Source of the DNA: Streptomyces sp. NBC_00414
Lineage (GTDB): Bacteria; Actinomycetota; Actinomycetes; Streptomycetales; Streptomycetaceae
DNA: 64,000 nt
NCBI RefSeq assembly: GCF_036038375.1
Contig: NZ_CP107935.1
Coordinates: 3,224,001 to 3,288,000 of the forward strand
Direction of reading: 5' to 3'
Below the pieces are notes generated by a model, which saw only the letters and a list, made by a program, of their open reading frames with translations, was not told the DNA's origin and searched no databases. How positions within the stretch are numbered: the first letter of the stretch is position 1; each line of letters starts with the position of its first letter. Shown here one piece after another: positions 27,184-38,542 of this stretch. A program made the position numbers and the translations under genes.

Positions 27184-28005
27184 CTATTCTTCCACGGTGT
27201 CGGGCCTGCGCCCAAATCGGCCGTCGGGGCCGGGCTGCCAGCCGAGGATGGAGAGCATCTCGCGGTCCTTCTTGTCGAAGGCGGCGGGGTCGCAGCGCTC
27301 GATGAGGTCCGGCCTGTTGGCGGTGGTCCGCCGCAGTGCCTCGTCCCGGCGCCAGCGGGCGATCTTGCCGTGGTGGCCGCTGACCAGCACGTCGGGGATC
27401 TCCCGGCCGCGCCACTGGGGCGGCTTCGTGTAGACCGGGCCCTCCAGGAGGTTCGCCATGGCTCCCGGCGCGAACGAGTCGTCCCGGTGCGACTCGGCGT
27501 TGCCGAGGACGCCCGGCAGCAGCCGGGCCACGGCCTCCGTGATCACGAGGACGGCCGCCTCGCCGCCGGCCAGCACGTAGTCGCCGATGGAGACCTCGTA
27601 CACGGGCATACGGGTCGCGTACTCGTCGATGACGCGGCGGTCGATGCCCTCGTAGCGGGCGGGCGTGAAGACCAGCCAGGGGCGCTCGGAGAGCTCGACG
27701 GCGAGTTCCTGGGTGAAGGGACGGCCGCTGGGCGTGGGGACGACCAGGACGGGCCCGTGGGAGTCCGTCTCGTAGCCGTCGGCGAGGACGGAGTCCAGTG
27801 CGTCGCCCCAGGGCCCGGTCTTCATGACCATGCCGGGCCCGCCGCCGTACGGGGTGTCGTCGACCGTGTTGTGCCGGTCGTAGGTCCACTCCCGCAGATC
27901 ATGCACGTGCACATTCAGCTGTCCACGCGCGCGTGCCTTCCCCATGAGGGAGACGTTCAGGGGGTCCAGGTACTCGGGGAAGATCGTGAGGACGTCGAGC
28001 CGCAT
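27184..28005 (-). CDS. trmD: tRNA (guanine-N1-)-methyltransferase TrmD
   Basis: The 273-residue SPOUT-knot enzyme methylates G37 next to the anticodon and prevents frameshifting. PYGGGPGMVM (52-61), ARYEGIDRRV (116-125) and SIGDYVLAGGE (139-149) form the SAM-binding trefoil knot; GVLGNAESHRDDSF supplies the catalytic aspartate. Its ATG overlaps the rimM stop by one base (TGATG). Confidence 0.96.
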   Translation of the reverse strand: MRLDVLTIFPEYLDPLNVSLMGKARARGQLNVHVHDLREWTYDRHNTVDDTPYGGGPGMVMKTGPWGDALDSVLADGYETDSHGPVLVVPTPSGRPFTQELAVELSERPWLVFTPARYEGIDRRVIDEYATRMPVYEVSIGDYVLAGGEAAVLVITEAVARLLPGVLGNAESHRDDSFAPGAMANLLEGPVYTKPPQWRGREIPDVLVSGHHGKIARWRRDEALRRTTANRPDLIERCDPAAFDKKDREMLSILGWQPGPDGRFGRRPDTVEE

Positions 28006-28637
28006 CAGGCGTCGGCTCCCGAGGGGCCGCCCGCGCCGGAGGCGCCTTCCGCCTCGCCGGAGGAGCCCGATGAGCCCGAGGAACCCTCGGCTTCGGCGTC
28101 CGCGTCCCTGGCGGAGGCGATCTCCGCCCTGTCGTCGATCAGACCGGGCGGCGGGTCGATGACGGCCCGCTGCTTCTCCAGGTCGATCTCGACGACGATC
28201 TCCTCGACGAAGGGGATCAGCACCTCGGAACCGTCCGCCCGCTCGACCACGAAGAGGTCCTGGGACGGCAGGTGCGAGATCTCGGTGAGCCGTCCGACCT
28301 CGGTGCCGTCCTTCAGGACGACGTCCAGGTCCATGAGCTGGTGGTCGTAGTACTCGTCCGGGTCCTCGGGCACCTGGTCCGGGTCGACCTCGGCGATCAG
28401 CAGGGTGTTGCGCAGCGCCTCGGCGGCGTTGCGGTCACGTACTCCCTCGAAGCGCAGCAGGAGACGACCGCTGTGCACCCGTCCGGTCTCGATGGTCAGC
28501 GGACCGGCCGAGGCGGGGTCCGTGGCCAGGACGGCACCGGGCCCGAGCCGCAACTCCGGCTCGTCGGTACGTACCTCGACGGTGACCTCGCCCTTGATGC
28601 CATGGGCCCGGCCCACCCGCGCGACTACCAGCTGCAC
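28005..28637 (-). CDS. rimM: 16S rRNA processing protein RimM
   Basis: The 210-residue protein assists 30S head assembly by binding S19. The N-terminal RimM domain ([27 protein letters not shown]) is followed by a PRC-barrel domain ([23 protein letters not shown]) and a lineage-specific Ser/Gly/Glu tail with [10 protein letters not shown] repeats. GTG 28637 is chosen because AGGAG is 9 bases upstream and other Streptomyces RimM proteins begin at QLVVAR; a longer frame opens at 28664. Confidence 0.93.
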   Translation of the reverse strand: MQLVVARVGRAHGIKGEVTVEVRTDEPELRLGPGAVLATDPASAGPLTIETGRVHSGRLLLRFEGVRDRNAAEALRNTLLIAEVDPDQVPEDPDEYYDHQLMDLDVVLKDGTEVGRLTEISHLPSQDLFVVERADGSEVLIPFVEEIVVEIDLEKQRAVIDPPPGLIDDRAEIASARDADAEAEGSSGSSGSSGEAEGASGAGGPSGADA

Positions 28638-28742
28638 TTGCTTGATCTCCTGTCGTGTGTCCACTGCTCCGCCGCGTGGACGACCACGGGCCGGGGACGG
28701 CCCAGAGGCCCTCCCCGGCCCGAGCCGGTGCTGCGTGTTACT

Positions 28743-28982
28743 TCAGCGGACGTGATCCACGTCGACGAGGTCGACGCGGACACCTCGTCCGCCGATGGCG
28801 CCTACCACGGTTCGCAGGGCGCGCGCGGTGCGGCCGTTGCGGCCGATCACCTTCCCGAGGTCGTCGGGGTGAACCCTGACCTCAAGAACGCGTCCACGAC
28901 GCAGGTCACGCGAGGCGACCTGTACGTCGTCCGGGTTGTCGACAATGCCCTTCACGAGGTGCTCAAGAGCCTCCTCAAGCAT
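28743..28982 (-). CDS. khpA: KH-domain RNA-binding protein KhpA
   Basis: The 79-residue protein is a single type II KH domain with the GxxG loop (VIGRNGR, 45-51). It binds RNA broadly and pairs with KhpB in many Gram-positive bacteria. It lies 2 bases after the rpsP stop and about 105 bases before rimM, as in other actinobacteria. Confidence 0.92.
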   Translation of the reverse strand: MLEEALEHLVKGIVDNPDDVQVASRDLRRGRVLEVRVHPDDLGKVIGRNGRTARALRTVVGAIGGRGVRVDLVDVDHVR

Positions 28983-28984
28983 GC

Positions 28985-29404
28985 TCAGGCCTCGGTCGAC
29001 GCGGACTCGGCGGCAGCCTCGTCCTTCTTCTCAGCCTTCTTCTTCTGCGTGATGGCCTCGCCCTTGCTGTCGTCGTCGCCGCCCAGGGCGTCGAACAACG
29101 GGCGCGCGGCCTTCGGCTCGGCGACGAGCAGCGGCGGCGGGGCGGGCTCGCCCTTGTGCTTCTGCCAGTCGCCGGTCAGCTTGAGGATGGCGAGAACGGG
29201 CTCGGTCGGCTGTGCGCCGACACCCAGCCAGTACTGCGCACGCTCGGAGTCGACCTCGATGCGCGACGGGTTCTGCACCGGGTGGTACAGGCCGATCTCC
29301 TCGATGGCCCTGCCGTCACGGCGGGTACGGGAGTCGGCGACGACGATGCGGTAGTGAGGCGCGCGGATCTTGCCCAGACGCTTCAGCTTGATCTTGACTG
29401 CCAC
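28985..29404 (-). CDS. rpsP: 30S ribosomal protein S16
   Basis: The 139-residue S16 ([37 protein letters not shown]) has a long charged tail ([19 protein letters not shown]) common in Streptomyces. The GTG at 29404 gives the standard MAVKIKL start and follows AGGAGACACC. A longer open frame runs to 29806 but is not coding. Confidence 0.95.
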   Translation of the reverse strand: MAVKIKLKRLGKIRAPHYRIVVADSRTRRDGRAIEEIGLYHPVQNPSRIEVDSERAQYWLGVGAQPTEPVLAILKLTGDWQKHKGEPAPPPLLVAEPKAARPLFDALGGDDDSKGEAITQKKKAEKKDEAAAESASTEA

Positions 29405-29745
29405 GGAAGTGGTGTCTCCTGGTCTTGACGGGGTTGGGCACGGCGAGATTGCCGCGTGGGGTTGCGGTACCCGAGTGCCCGATGGACGCGTCAGCCGGAG
29501 GAGAGAGGGGTCCTGTGCGGCTGCGAGTACAGCTGACCATTCTGCCACACCCTGAAGGGCCCCTCGACCCGGGCGTACCGACCCCGGGCGGCTCCCGGGC
29601 AGCCCCCGGCCGGCCCGCCGCAGGGCCCGGCACGGGTGTCGCCGTCGAGGTGGGCCACCGCACGACCCGGCACCCACGAAGTGCCGCCGCGCTCTTCTGC
29701 ACCACCCCGGCGGGACGACGGCCCGCCGCTGCGTCGGCTGTCCGC
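29405..29745. promoter_or_regulatory. Promoter region of the rpsP operon, no gene
   Basis: This 341-base stretch lies upstream of rpsP on the minus strand and downstream of the SprT-like gene. On the minus strand GTGTGGCAGAATGGTCAG contains a CAGAAT that could be a -10 element (plus-strand 29539-29544), about 135 bases from the rpsP start. No gene is supported. Confidence 0.4.
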
Positions 29746-30342
29746 TCAGCCCGCTGCCGCGCCGACCACCTCCGGAATGCGGAACGGCTTCCCGCACCCT
29801 CCGCACACGATCGGCGCCTGCGCGAGGACCGACGGAACGACGCGGACGTTGCGTCCGCAGTCGCAGACCGCCTTCACGCGCACGCCCCCTCCGGAGGAGC
29901 CGTGCCGGGCGGCCGGACCCCTGAAGCTCTGGGCCGTGTCCGCGGCGGTCGCGACCGTGTGCGCCTTGAGGGCGCGCTGGAGCCGCTCGATCGTCGGGCG
30001 GTAGCGCCGCTTCGCCTCGGGGTTGAGCGTGACCAGCGAGAATCCGCTGCTGGGATGCGGCTCCTCGGGGTGGTCCAGACCCAACTCCTCGGCGATCGCG
30101 AGGAATCTGCGGTTGTGGTACCGGCCGGCGCGGGAGGTGTCACGGACTCCTCGGGCGGCGGCGATGCCGTGGACTGCCTCGTGAAGCAGTCGTTCGAAGG
30201 AGAGTTCGTGTCCGCAGGCGGACGACGACTCCCCGATCAGGGACTCTGGCGCGGCAAGATCGGGCAGCTCGGGGTGGTGCCGCTGAATGTCGGCCCACGC
30301 CCCTGCCAGCTCTGCGGCGAGAACAGGTGGTGTCGTGCTCAC
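29746..30342 (-). CDS. SprT-like zinc metalloprotein
   Basis: The 198-residue protein has a SprT-like metallopeptidase domain with the zinc motif HEAVH (54-58) after ELSFERLL. There is a Cys4 zinc-ribbon-like C-terminal region ([28 protein letters not shown]). SprT-fold proteases include SPRTN, which degrades DNA-protein crosslinks, so a DNA-repair role is possible but not shown here. GTG 30342 begins [16 protein letters not shown]. It is a single gene with a large empty region upstream. Confidence 0.8.
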   Translation of the reverse strand: MSTTPPVLAAELAGAWADIQRHHPELPDLAAPESLIGESSSACGHELSFERLLHEAVHGIAAARGVRDTSRAGRYHNRRFLAIAEELGLDHPEEPHPSSGFSLVTLNPEAKRRYRPTIERLQRALKAHTVATAADTAQSFRGPAARHGSSGGGVRVKAVCDCGRNVRVVPSVLAQAPIVCGGCGKPFRIPEVVGAAAG

Positions 30343-31207
30343 GTAATGACAACGAGCCGAGGTGCCTCTGTGTTCCTATTCCGGGGCATCCCAAATATTT
30401 TGCACGTACCCGTCAGTTGCCGCTGATGCGTCCTGACGAGGGCGGGTGCGCTGATCTGCGGAGAAGCCTCACAGTTCGCACCCAGCCGGTACGTAGTGAC
30501 GTGTACGTCCGGGCCAGTAGGCGCTGTCTGCGCGCCGGGGCACCTGGGGTCATCGAATGCGCAAGAGGCGTTTCGGTCCTTGTTGCGGCGGAATGCCGGG
30601 GCCCAGTAGGCAGGGGCCACGACGGCGACGTTACCGGGTCCGCCGTCGGCCCGGGGCACCGGCCCGTCCCCGGCCACCAGACACCGTACGGTCACCGCGC
30701 GCCCGGCGAGCCCGTTTCCCCTCCGTGCCGGGGGTGACCGACGGGACGCCCGCCCGGCCGCCGTCGGCAGTGGCCTCACCGGTCCCTCATCGCCCCCTCG
30801 CGGACCCCTCACCGATCCCCTCGGCAGCCGGTCGCCGCACTCGCGGACCTTGGCCGGAACCGCATCGTCGTCCTCCGCGGCGGGACCCGTGTCCCGTACA
30901 GGGCGGGGCGCGGTGGCACGCGCAACCCACTGTCATCGCCGTGCGACGTGAACAGGCCACCCACTGCGCGGGCGCATCTGCCGGCAAACAGCGCTCGCCC
31001 GCCGGTCGTCCAGGAACACAAGGCGCACATGTTGCCGGTATGTGAATTTTCGCGGCGCGCGCCGATGGTACGCAAACCGGGCTCCGTAACCCCTGGACGC
31101 CACGACGAGCGCGGAGTTTCCTGGCATACGGGGGGAGTGCGAGCGCACTGCACGGGGGTGAAGGAACGGGGCACAAACGCAACTCTCGGCGGATTGGGGC
31201 ACATTCG
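30343..31207. other. Long stretch without a supported gene
   Basis: These 865 bases lie between the divergent SprT-like and methyltransferase genes. Open frames on both strands are short and Arg/Pro-rich and look like shadows. The first part is relatively AT-rich (AAATATTTTGCACG near 30392), consistent with promoters, and the right part has a palindrome CACAT-n9-ATGTG (31026-31044). It may hold promoters or an unrecognised small RNA. Confidence 0.5.
31026..31044. promoter_or_regulatory. Palindromic operator-like site
   Basis: CACAT and ATGTG are separated by GTTGCCGGT, followed by GAATTTTCG. It is 163 bases upstream of the methyltransferase start. The regulator is unknown. Confidence 0.3.
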
Positions 31208-32065
31208 ATGACACCTACGCTCGTGCGGCAGCACCTACCTCACTCGGGGGCCACGCCCCAGGTGGATCAGTGGGCACGCGCGCGTGACTGGGCCGAGATT
31301 CAGGAGCGGATGCTCGTTCCGCTCTACGAGGCCGTCTACGAGCGACTCGAAGTGGGCTCCTCGACCAGGCTGTTGGGGCTCGGCTGCGGGTCCGGCCTGG
31401 CGCTGCTGATGGCTGCGGCGCGGGGCGCTTCGGTCACCGGACTGCAGGCCCACGCGCCGGAGCGACTGGCACTCGCTCGCGAGCGCCTGCTGCCCGAGGC
31501 ATGGGGCACGCGTGCGCGTGCCGGTGCCCGGCTGACGGACGGGGAGCCGGCCGACATCGACGACGACGGGGCTGCGGCGGCGTACAACCTGGTGACCGCT
31601 TTCGAGCCGGTCGGGTGCGTGGCCGGCGACTCCGAAGGTCTCGCCGGGGCGCTGGCCGCGGCGAGTCCGCTCGTCGGCCTAGGGGTTCCCGTGGTCCTCG
31701 CGGGCTGGGGGCCTCCGGAACGGTGTGCCACGTCCTCGGTGCTTCGGGTCGCCGCCAAGCTGGCGGATCCCCTGCGGGGTACGGGCAGTTGGCGCCCCGC
31801 TCTGCGTGACGACCTGGAGGAGGTCGCCCAGCGGGCCGGCCTTCGGCCCGACGGGTCCGGGCGGGTCGCCTGCCCCTTCGGGTACGCGGACGTGGACAAC
31901 GCGGTGCGTGGGCTGCTGTCCACAGGGCTCTTCGACGCCGCCGTCGCGGCCACGGATCCGGAACAGGTCGACAAGGAGGTGCGGGAGGCTCTGCATCCGT
32001 ACAAACGGCGGGACGGGACGGTGTGGATGCCGAACGTCTTCCGGTATCTGATCGCTCGGACCTGA
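31208..32065 (+). CDS. SAM-dependent methyltransferase-like protein
   Basis: The 285-residue protein has a class I methyltransferase-type motif I (LLGLGCGSGLALLMAAARGASVTGLQ, about 54-79), followed by an acidic loop and a domain with LVTAFEPVGCVAGDSEGL and VVLAGWGPPERC. Substrate unknown. The ATG at 31208 is preceded by GGGG-rich sequence but no strong Shine-Dalgarno. It converges with ffh on a large hairpin repeat. Confidence 0.8.
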   Translation: MTPTLVRQHLPHSGATPQVDQWARARDWAEIQERMLVPLYEAVYERLEVGSSTRLLGLGCGSGLALLMAAARGASVTGLQAHAPERLALARERLLPEAWGTRARAGARLTDGEPADIDDDGAAAAYNLVTAFEPVGCVAGDSEGLAGALAAASPLVGLGVPVVLAGWGPPERCATSSVLRVAAKLADPLRGTGSWRPALRDDLEEVAQRAGLRPDGSGRVACPFGYADVDNAVRGLLSTGLFDAAVAATDPEQVDKEVREALHPYKRRDGTVWMPNVFRYLIART

Positions 32066-32200
32066 GGGCTGCGCCCCCGGACCCCCCTGTCGCGCTTCGC
32101 GCTCGTCCTCGGACGCCGGACGCGCTGAATACGTTTCAGCCCGTCCGGCGTCCGAGGACGAAGGGAGTTCGGGGGCAGCGCCCCCGAGGTGCCCCGAGGC
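32066..32200. repeat. Large inverted-repeat element between convergent genes
   Basis: A nearly perfect 20-bp stem (TCGTCCTCGGACGCCGGACG at 32103-32122 with its complement at 32142-32161), topped by GCTGAA/TTCAGC, is flanked by CTGCGCCCCCGGA and GGGGGCAGCGCCCCC. This is the Streptomyces intergenic repeat with GCCGGAC...GTCCGGC. A half copy, with CAGCCCGTCCGGCGTTCGAGGACGAG, lies at 59096-59125. It also works as a bidirectional terminator for the methyltransferase gene and ffh. Confidence 0.85.
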
Positions 32201-32213
32201 CGGTGGCGAAGAA

Positions 32214-33770
32214 TCAGCCCATGAACTTCTTGAACTCGTCGGGGAGTTCGAAGTTCTGCGGCTGCTGCTGGCCGCCCGGCAGGCCGAGCGCGCCGCCCGC
32301 CTGCCCCCCGGCCTCCCGCCGAGCCGCAGCCTCTTCCTCCTGCTGCTTGCGCTTCATCGGGTTCCCGGACCGCTGCTTGCCCTTGCTCTTCTTGGGCTGC
32401 TTCTTCGTCCGGCCGGCCCCGCCGCCCATGCCAGGCATCCCGGGCATCCCCGGCATGCCACCGCCCTGGGCCATGCGGGACATCATCTTGCGGGCCTCGA
32501 AGAACCGCTCGACGAGCCCCTTGACCGCGCTGACCTCGACACCGGAACCCTTCGCGATACGGGCGCGCCGCGAGCCGTTGATGATCGTCGCGTCCTGGCG
32601 CTCGGCCGGAGTCATCGACTTGATGATCGCGGCCGTGCGGTCGACGTCGCGCTCGTCGAGGTTGCTGATCTGGTCCTTGATCTGGCCCATGCCGGGCAGC
32701 ATGCCGAGCAGCTTGGAGATGGAGCCCATCTTCCTGACCTGCTCCATCTGGGCCAGGAAGTCGTCGAGCGTGAAGTCCTGGCCCTTCTTGGAGGCCAGCT
32801 TCTCGGCCATCTGCTCGGCCTCTTGCTGCGAGAAGGTCTGCTCGGCCTTCTCGATCAGCGTGAGCATGTCGCCCATGCCGAGGATGCGGGACGCCATGCG
32901 GTCCGGGTGGAACGCGTCGAAGTCGTCCAGCTTCTCGCCGTTGGAGGCGAACATGATCTGGCGGCCGGTGACGTGCGCGATGGAGAGCGCCGCACCACCG
33001 CGCGCGTCGCCGTCGAGCTTGGAGAGGACCACGCCGTCGAAGCCGACGCCGTCGCGGAAGGCCTCCGCGGTGTTGACCGCGTCCTGGCCGACCATCGCGT
33101 CGACGACGAAGAGGATCTCGTCGGGCGAGACCGCGTCGCGGATGTCGGCGGCCTGCTGCATCAGCTCGGTGTCGATGCCGAGGCGGCCCGCGGTGTCGAC
33201 GATGACGACGTCGTGCTGCTTCTGCTTCGCGTACTCGATGGAGTCCTTGGCGACCTGGACCGGGTCACCGACGCCGTTGCCCGGCTGGGGCGCGTAGACG
33301 CCGACGCCCGCGCGCTCGCCGACGACGCTCAGCTGGTTGACCGCGTTCGGGCGCTGGAGGTCGCAGGCGACGAGCAGCGGGGCGTGGCCCTGGCCCTGCA
33401 GCCACTTGCCGAGCTTTCCGGCGAGGGTGGTCTTACCGGCACCCTGCAGGCCCGCGAGCATGATCACGGTCGGCGGCTGCTTGGCGAAGCGCAGCCGCCG
33501 GGTCTCGCCGCCGAGGATGCCGACGAGCTCCTCGTTGACGATCTTGATGACCTGCTGGGCGGGATTGAGCGCCTGCGAGACCTCGGCCCCGAGGGCCCTC
33601 TCCTTGACCTGCTTGATGAAGGCCCGGACGACCGGCAGCGCGACGTCCGCTTCCAGCAGGGCGATACGGATCTCGCGCGCGGTGGCGTCGATGTCCGCCT
33701 CGGACAGGCGCCCCTTGCCGCGAAGGTTCTTGAATGTCGCTGCGAGGCGATCGGAGAGAGTGTCGAACAC
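32214..33770 (-). CDS. ffh: Signal recognition particle protein Ffh
   Basis: The 518-residue SRP54 protein binds 4.5S RNA and signal sequences. It has the N domain, the G domain with GLQGAGKTT (107-115), DTAGRLG (192-198) and SKLDGDARGGAA, and the M domain with MPGMGQIKDQ and the methionine-rich MAQGGGMPGMPGMPGMGG. The C-terminal tail is basic and Gln-rich, ending FELPDEFKKFMG. It works with FtsY, encoded about 8 kb away in this window. Start ATG 33770. Confidence 0.96.
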   Translation of the reverse strand: MFDTLSDRLAATFKNLRGKGRLSEADIDATAREIRIALLEADVALPVVRAFIKQVKERALGAEVSQALNPAQQVIKIVNEELVGILGGETRRLRFAKQPPTVIMLAGLQGAGKTTLAGKLGKWLQGQGHAPLLVACDLQRPNAVNQLSVVGERAGVGVYAPQPGNGVGDPVQVAKDSIEYAKQKQHDVVIVDTAGRLGIDTELMQQAADIRDAVSPDEILFVVDAMVGQDAVNTAEAFRDGVGFDGVVLSKLDGDARGGAALSIAHVTGRQIMFASNGEKLDDFDAFHPDRMASRILGMGDMLTLIEKAEQTFSQQEAEQMAEKLASKKGQDFTLDDFLAQMEQVRKMGSISKLLGMLPGMGQIKDQISNLDERDVDRTAAIIKSMTPAERQDATIINGSRRARIAKGSGVEVSAVKGLVERFFEARKMMSRMAQGGGMPGMPGMPGMGGGAGRTKKQPKKSKGKQRSGNPMKRKQQEEEAAARREAGGQAGGALGLPGGQQQPQNFELPDEFKKFMG

Positions 33771-33902
33771 GGCGGTCGCGAATCCTCAAGTAGGGGGCAG
33801 GGGGGCAGGTCCGCCCTCCAGAGTATCTGCCCACACCGGAAAGGGTCTCCACCCCGTCGTCACGGGCTTCCGTCCAGCGAACGGACGCCCCAGGTGCGCC
33901 CC

Positions 33903-33950
33903 GTCAGGGGCGCGGGGAACTGCGCGCCCAGCCACGACCGGCCCGCAGCC
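33903..33950. repeat. Copy of dispersed GC-rich intergenic repeat
   Basis: GTCAGGGGCGCGGGGAACTG followed by CGCGCCCAGCCACGACCGGCCCGCAG, between glnD and ffh. Best-preserved copy in the window. Confidence 0.75.
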
Positions 33951-33977
33951 ATGGAACAACCGGTCCCGGCCGGACAT

Positions 33978-36431
33978 CTACTCCCGCAACGTGTCCTCCA
34001 AAGCCCGCGCCAGCGACGCCGCCTGCTCCCCCGGCAACGGGGACCCGTCGGGCCCGGTCACGTAGAACGCGTCCACCGCGTTCGCGCCCAGCGTGGAGAC
34101 ATGGGCGCTGCGCACCCGGACCTGCGCGTTCTCCAGCGCACGCCCGATGCGGTGCAGCAGCCCGGGGGCGTCGTGGGCGCGCACCTCGATGACGGTGGCG
34201 AGCCGGGACGCGGCGGCGGCCACGCTCACCCGGGCCGGCGGCGCGACGATGCCCCGCCTGCGCGGGTAGGCGGCGTCCCGCTCGGCCAGGCGTCCGGTGA
34301 TGTCGAGGGAGCCGTCGAGGGCGCGTACGAGATCGGCGCGCAGGCGGGCGGCCTGCGGCAGGGACCCGTACTCGGCGGCGACCCGCCAGTCGAGGAGAAG
34401 TACGGAGCCGGAGACACCGTCGGGCAGTTCGAACGCCCGCAGTTCCGCGGTCCGCACGGTGAGCCGGTGCATGGCGAGGACACCGGCCACGGCGGGCAGG
34501 ACGCCCTTCTGGTCCGGTACCGCGATGAGCAGTTCCACACCGAGGGGCTCCGGATCCCGGTCCTCGGAGGGCTCCTCGGTGGGCGGTTCGGTCTGGGCAC
34601 GCAGCGCGAGCACGGGGCCGCCGGTGCGGAACGCCTCGATGGCGAGCCGTTCCTGTTCGGCGGTGGGCGCCGCGGCCTCGGGCTCCTCGGGGTCGTCCCC
34701 GGCGAGCACGGCGGAGACCCGCTTCACCAGGTCCGCGACGAGGGACGCCCGCCACGAGGACCAGGCGGCCGGACCGGTGGCCAGCGCGTCCGCCTCGGTG
34801 AGCGCGTGGAGGAGTTCCAGCGTGCCCTGCGATCCGACGGCCTCCGCGACCGCGCGCACGGTCGCCGGGTCCTCCAGGTCACGCCTGGTCGCCGTCTCGA
34901 CGAGCAGCAGGTGATGGCGTACGAGCGCGGCGAGGGTGGCCACGTCGGTGCGGTCGAAGCCGATGCGGGCCGCCACGTCCCGCGCGATGATCTCGCCGGC
35001 CACGGAGTGGTCGCCGGGCCAGCCCTTGCCGATGTCGTGCAGCAGGGCGGCGACCAGCAGGAGGTCGGGGCGGTGGACGCGCCGGGTGAACTCGGCGGCG
35101 CGGACCGCCGTCTCGATCAGGTGGCGGTCGACGGTCCAGATGTGGACGGCGTTGCGCTGCGGCCGGCAGCGGACGCGCTCCCAGTCGGGCAGCAGCCGGG
35201 TGATCAGGCCCTCCGCCTCCAGTGCCTCCCAGACCTCGATGGTCGAGGGGCCGGAGCCGAGCAGCGTGATGAGTTGCTGACGGGCCTCGGCGGGCCACGG
35301 GGTGGGCAGCGGTCGGGCCGCGGCGGCCATGCGGCGGACCGCGTGCAGCGAGAGCGGCAGGCCCGCCTGGGCGGCAGCGGCGGCGGCGCGCAGCGGCAGC
35401 ACGGGGTCGCGGTCGGGTCGGGCGGCGCGGGCGAGGACGACCTCGCCGTCCTGTTCGACGACACCCTCCGCCAGCGGGGAGCGTTCGGGGGCCGGTTTGC
35501 CACCGCCCAGCATGGCGCGCAGCCGCGGCCGCACGGCGCGCGAGCGCAGCACGCGCCCCACCTCGCGCCAGGTGACATCACTGGCGTACGAGACGACGCG
35601 GGCGGCCTCGTACACCTGGCGCAGCAGGGTGTCGGCGTCCAGGAGGCCGAGTTCCGCGGCGACCTGGTCCTGTTCCTGGAGGGCGAGGCGGTCGGTGGCG
35701 CGGCCGGTGGCGAGGTGCAAGGCGTCACGGACGTCGAGCAGGGTCTTGCGGGCCTCGGAGAGTCCCTCGCGCGGGGCGTCGGCGAGCCAGGAGGCGGCGA
35801 CGGCGCGCAGGGCGGTGGCGTCGCGCAGTCCGCCGCGCGCCTCCTTGAGGTCGGGTTCGAGGAGGTACTGCAGTTCGCCCTGGCGCTCGGCGCGCTCGGC
35901 GCACAGTTCCTGGAGTTCGGGGAGACGTTTCGGCGCCTGGTTGCGCCAGTCGGCGAGGACGGCCGTGCGCAGTCCGGCGGTCAGGCCGAGGTCGCCCGCG
36001 ATGTGGCGGGCGTCGAGGAGTCCGAGCTGCACCTTGAGGTCCTCGCCGGCCGTCTTGCGGGCCTCGGCGGGGGTGCGGACGGAGTGGTCGAGGTCGAGGC
36101 CGAGGTCCCAGATCGGATACCAGATGCGGTCGGCGAGGGAGGCCACCGCGCCCGGGTCGGCGCTGCCGTCGTGCAGGAGCAGCAGGTCGAGGTCGCTGCG
36201 CGGGGAGAGCTCGCCGCGGCCGTAGCCGCCGACGGCGACGAGCGAGATGCCGCGCAGTTTGTCGGCGCCCGCGTCGAAGAGACCGGTGAGCCAGTCGTCG
36301 GTCAGTTCGGCGAGGGCCGAACGGCGCGGCGGCCCGGACCGCGCCCCCTCCTGGAGGAGGCGCAGCCGGGCCGCCGCGTAGCCGCTGGGTCCCGAGTCCT
36401 CTGCTTCCGTACGCATGTCCGTACTCGTCAC
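33978..36431 (-). CDS. glnD: [Protein-PII] nucleotidyltransferase GlnD
   Basis: The 817-residue bifunctional enzyme modifies the PII protein GlnK; in Streptomyces GlnD adenylylates Tyr51 of GlnK rather than uridylylating it. The nucleotidyltransferase motif GGYGRGELSPRSDLDLLLLHD (about 68-88) is followed by a linker, an HD phosphohydrolase domain with LLVAALLHDIGKGWPGDHS, and two C-terminal ACT domains, which sense glutamine. GTG 36431 has AGGAG 7 bases upstream. It is 25 bases downstream of glnK. Confidence 0.94.
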   Translation of the reverse strand: MTSTDMRTEAEDSGPSGYAAARLRLLQEGARSGPPRRSALAELTDDWLTGLFDAGADKLRGISLVAVGGYGRGELSPRSDLDLLLLHDGSADPGAVASLADRIWYPIWDLGLDLDHSVRTPAEARKTAGEDLKVQLGLLDARHIAGDLGLTAGLRTAVLADWRNQAPKRLPELQELCAERAERQGELQYLLEPDLKEARGGLRDATALRAVAASWLADAPREGLSEARKTLLDVRDALHLATGRATDRLALQEQDQVAAELGLLDADTLLRQVYEAARVVSYASDVTWREVGRVLRSRAVRPRLRAMLGGGKPAPERSPLAEGVVEQDGEVVLARAARPDRDPVLPLRAAAAAAQAGLPLSLHAVRRMAAAARPLPTPWPAEARQQLITLLGSGPSTIEVWEALEAEGLITRLLPDWERVRCRPQRNAVHIWTVDRHLIETAVRAAEFTRRVHRPDLLLVAALLHDIGKGWPGDHSVAGEIIARDVAARIGFDRTDVATLAALVRHHLLLVETATRRDLEDPATVRAVAEAVGSQGTLELLHALTEADALATGPAAWSSWRASLVADLVKRVSAVLAGDDPEEPEAAAPTAEQERLAIEAFRTGGPVLALRAQTEPPTEEPSEDRDPEPLGVELLIAVPDQKGVLPAVAGVLAMHRLTVRTAELRAFELPDGVSGSVLLLDWRVAAEYGSLPQAARLRADLVRALDGSLDITGRLAERDAAYPRRRGIVAPPARVSVAAAASRLATVIEVRAHDAPGLLHRIGRALENAQVRVRSAHVSTLGANAVDAFYVTGPDGSPLPGEQAASLARALEDTLRE

Positions 36432-36456
36432 CCAGTGGCTCCTGTTCGTCTTCTGT

Positions 36457-38542
<2,086 letters not shown>

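Noticed and set aside
30557..31045. A plus-strand frame in the 865-base gap
   Set aside because: Arg/Pro-rich with no family resemblance, no ribosome site, and no codon pattern unlike the shadows.
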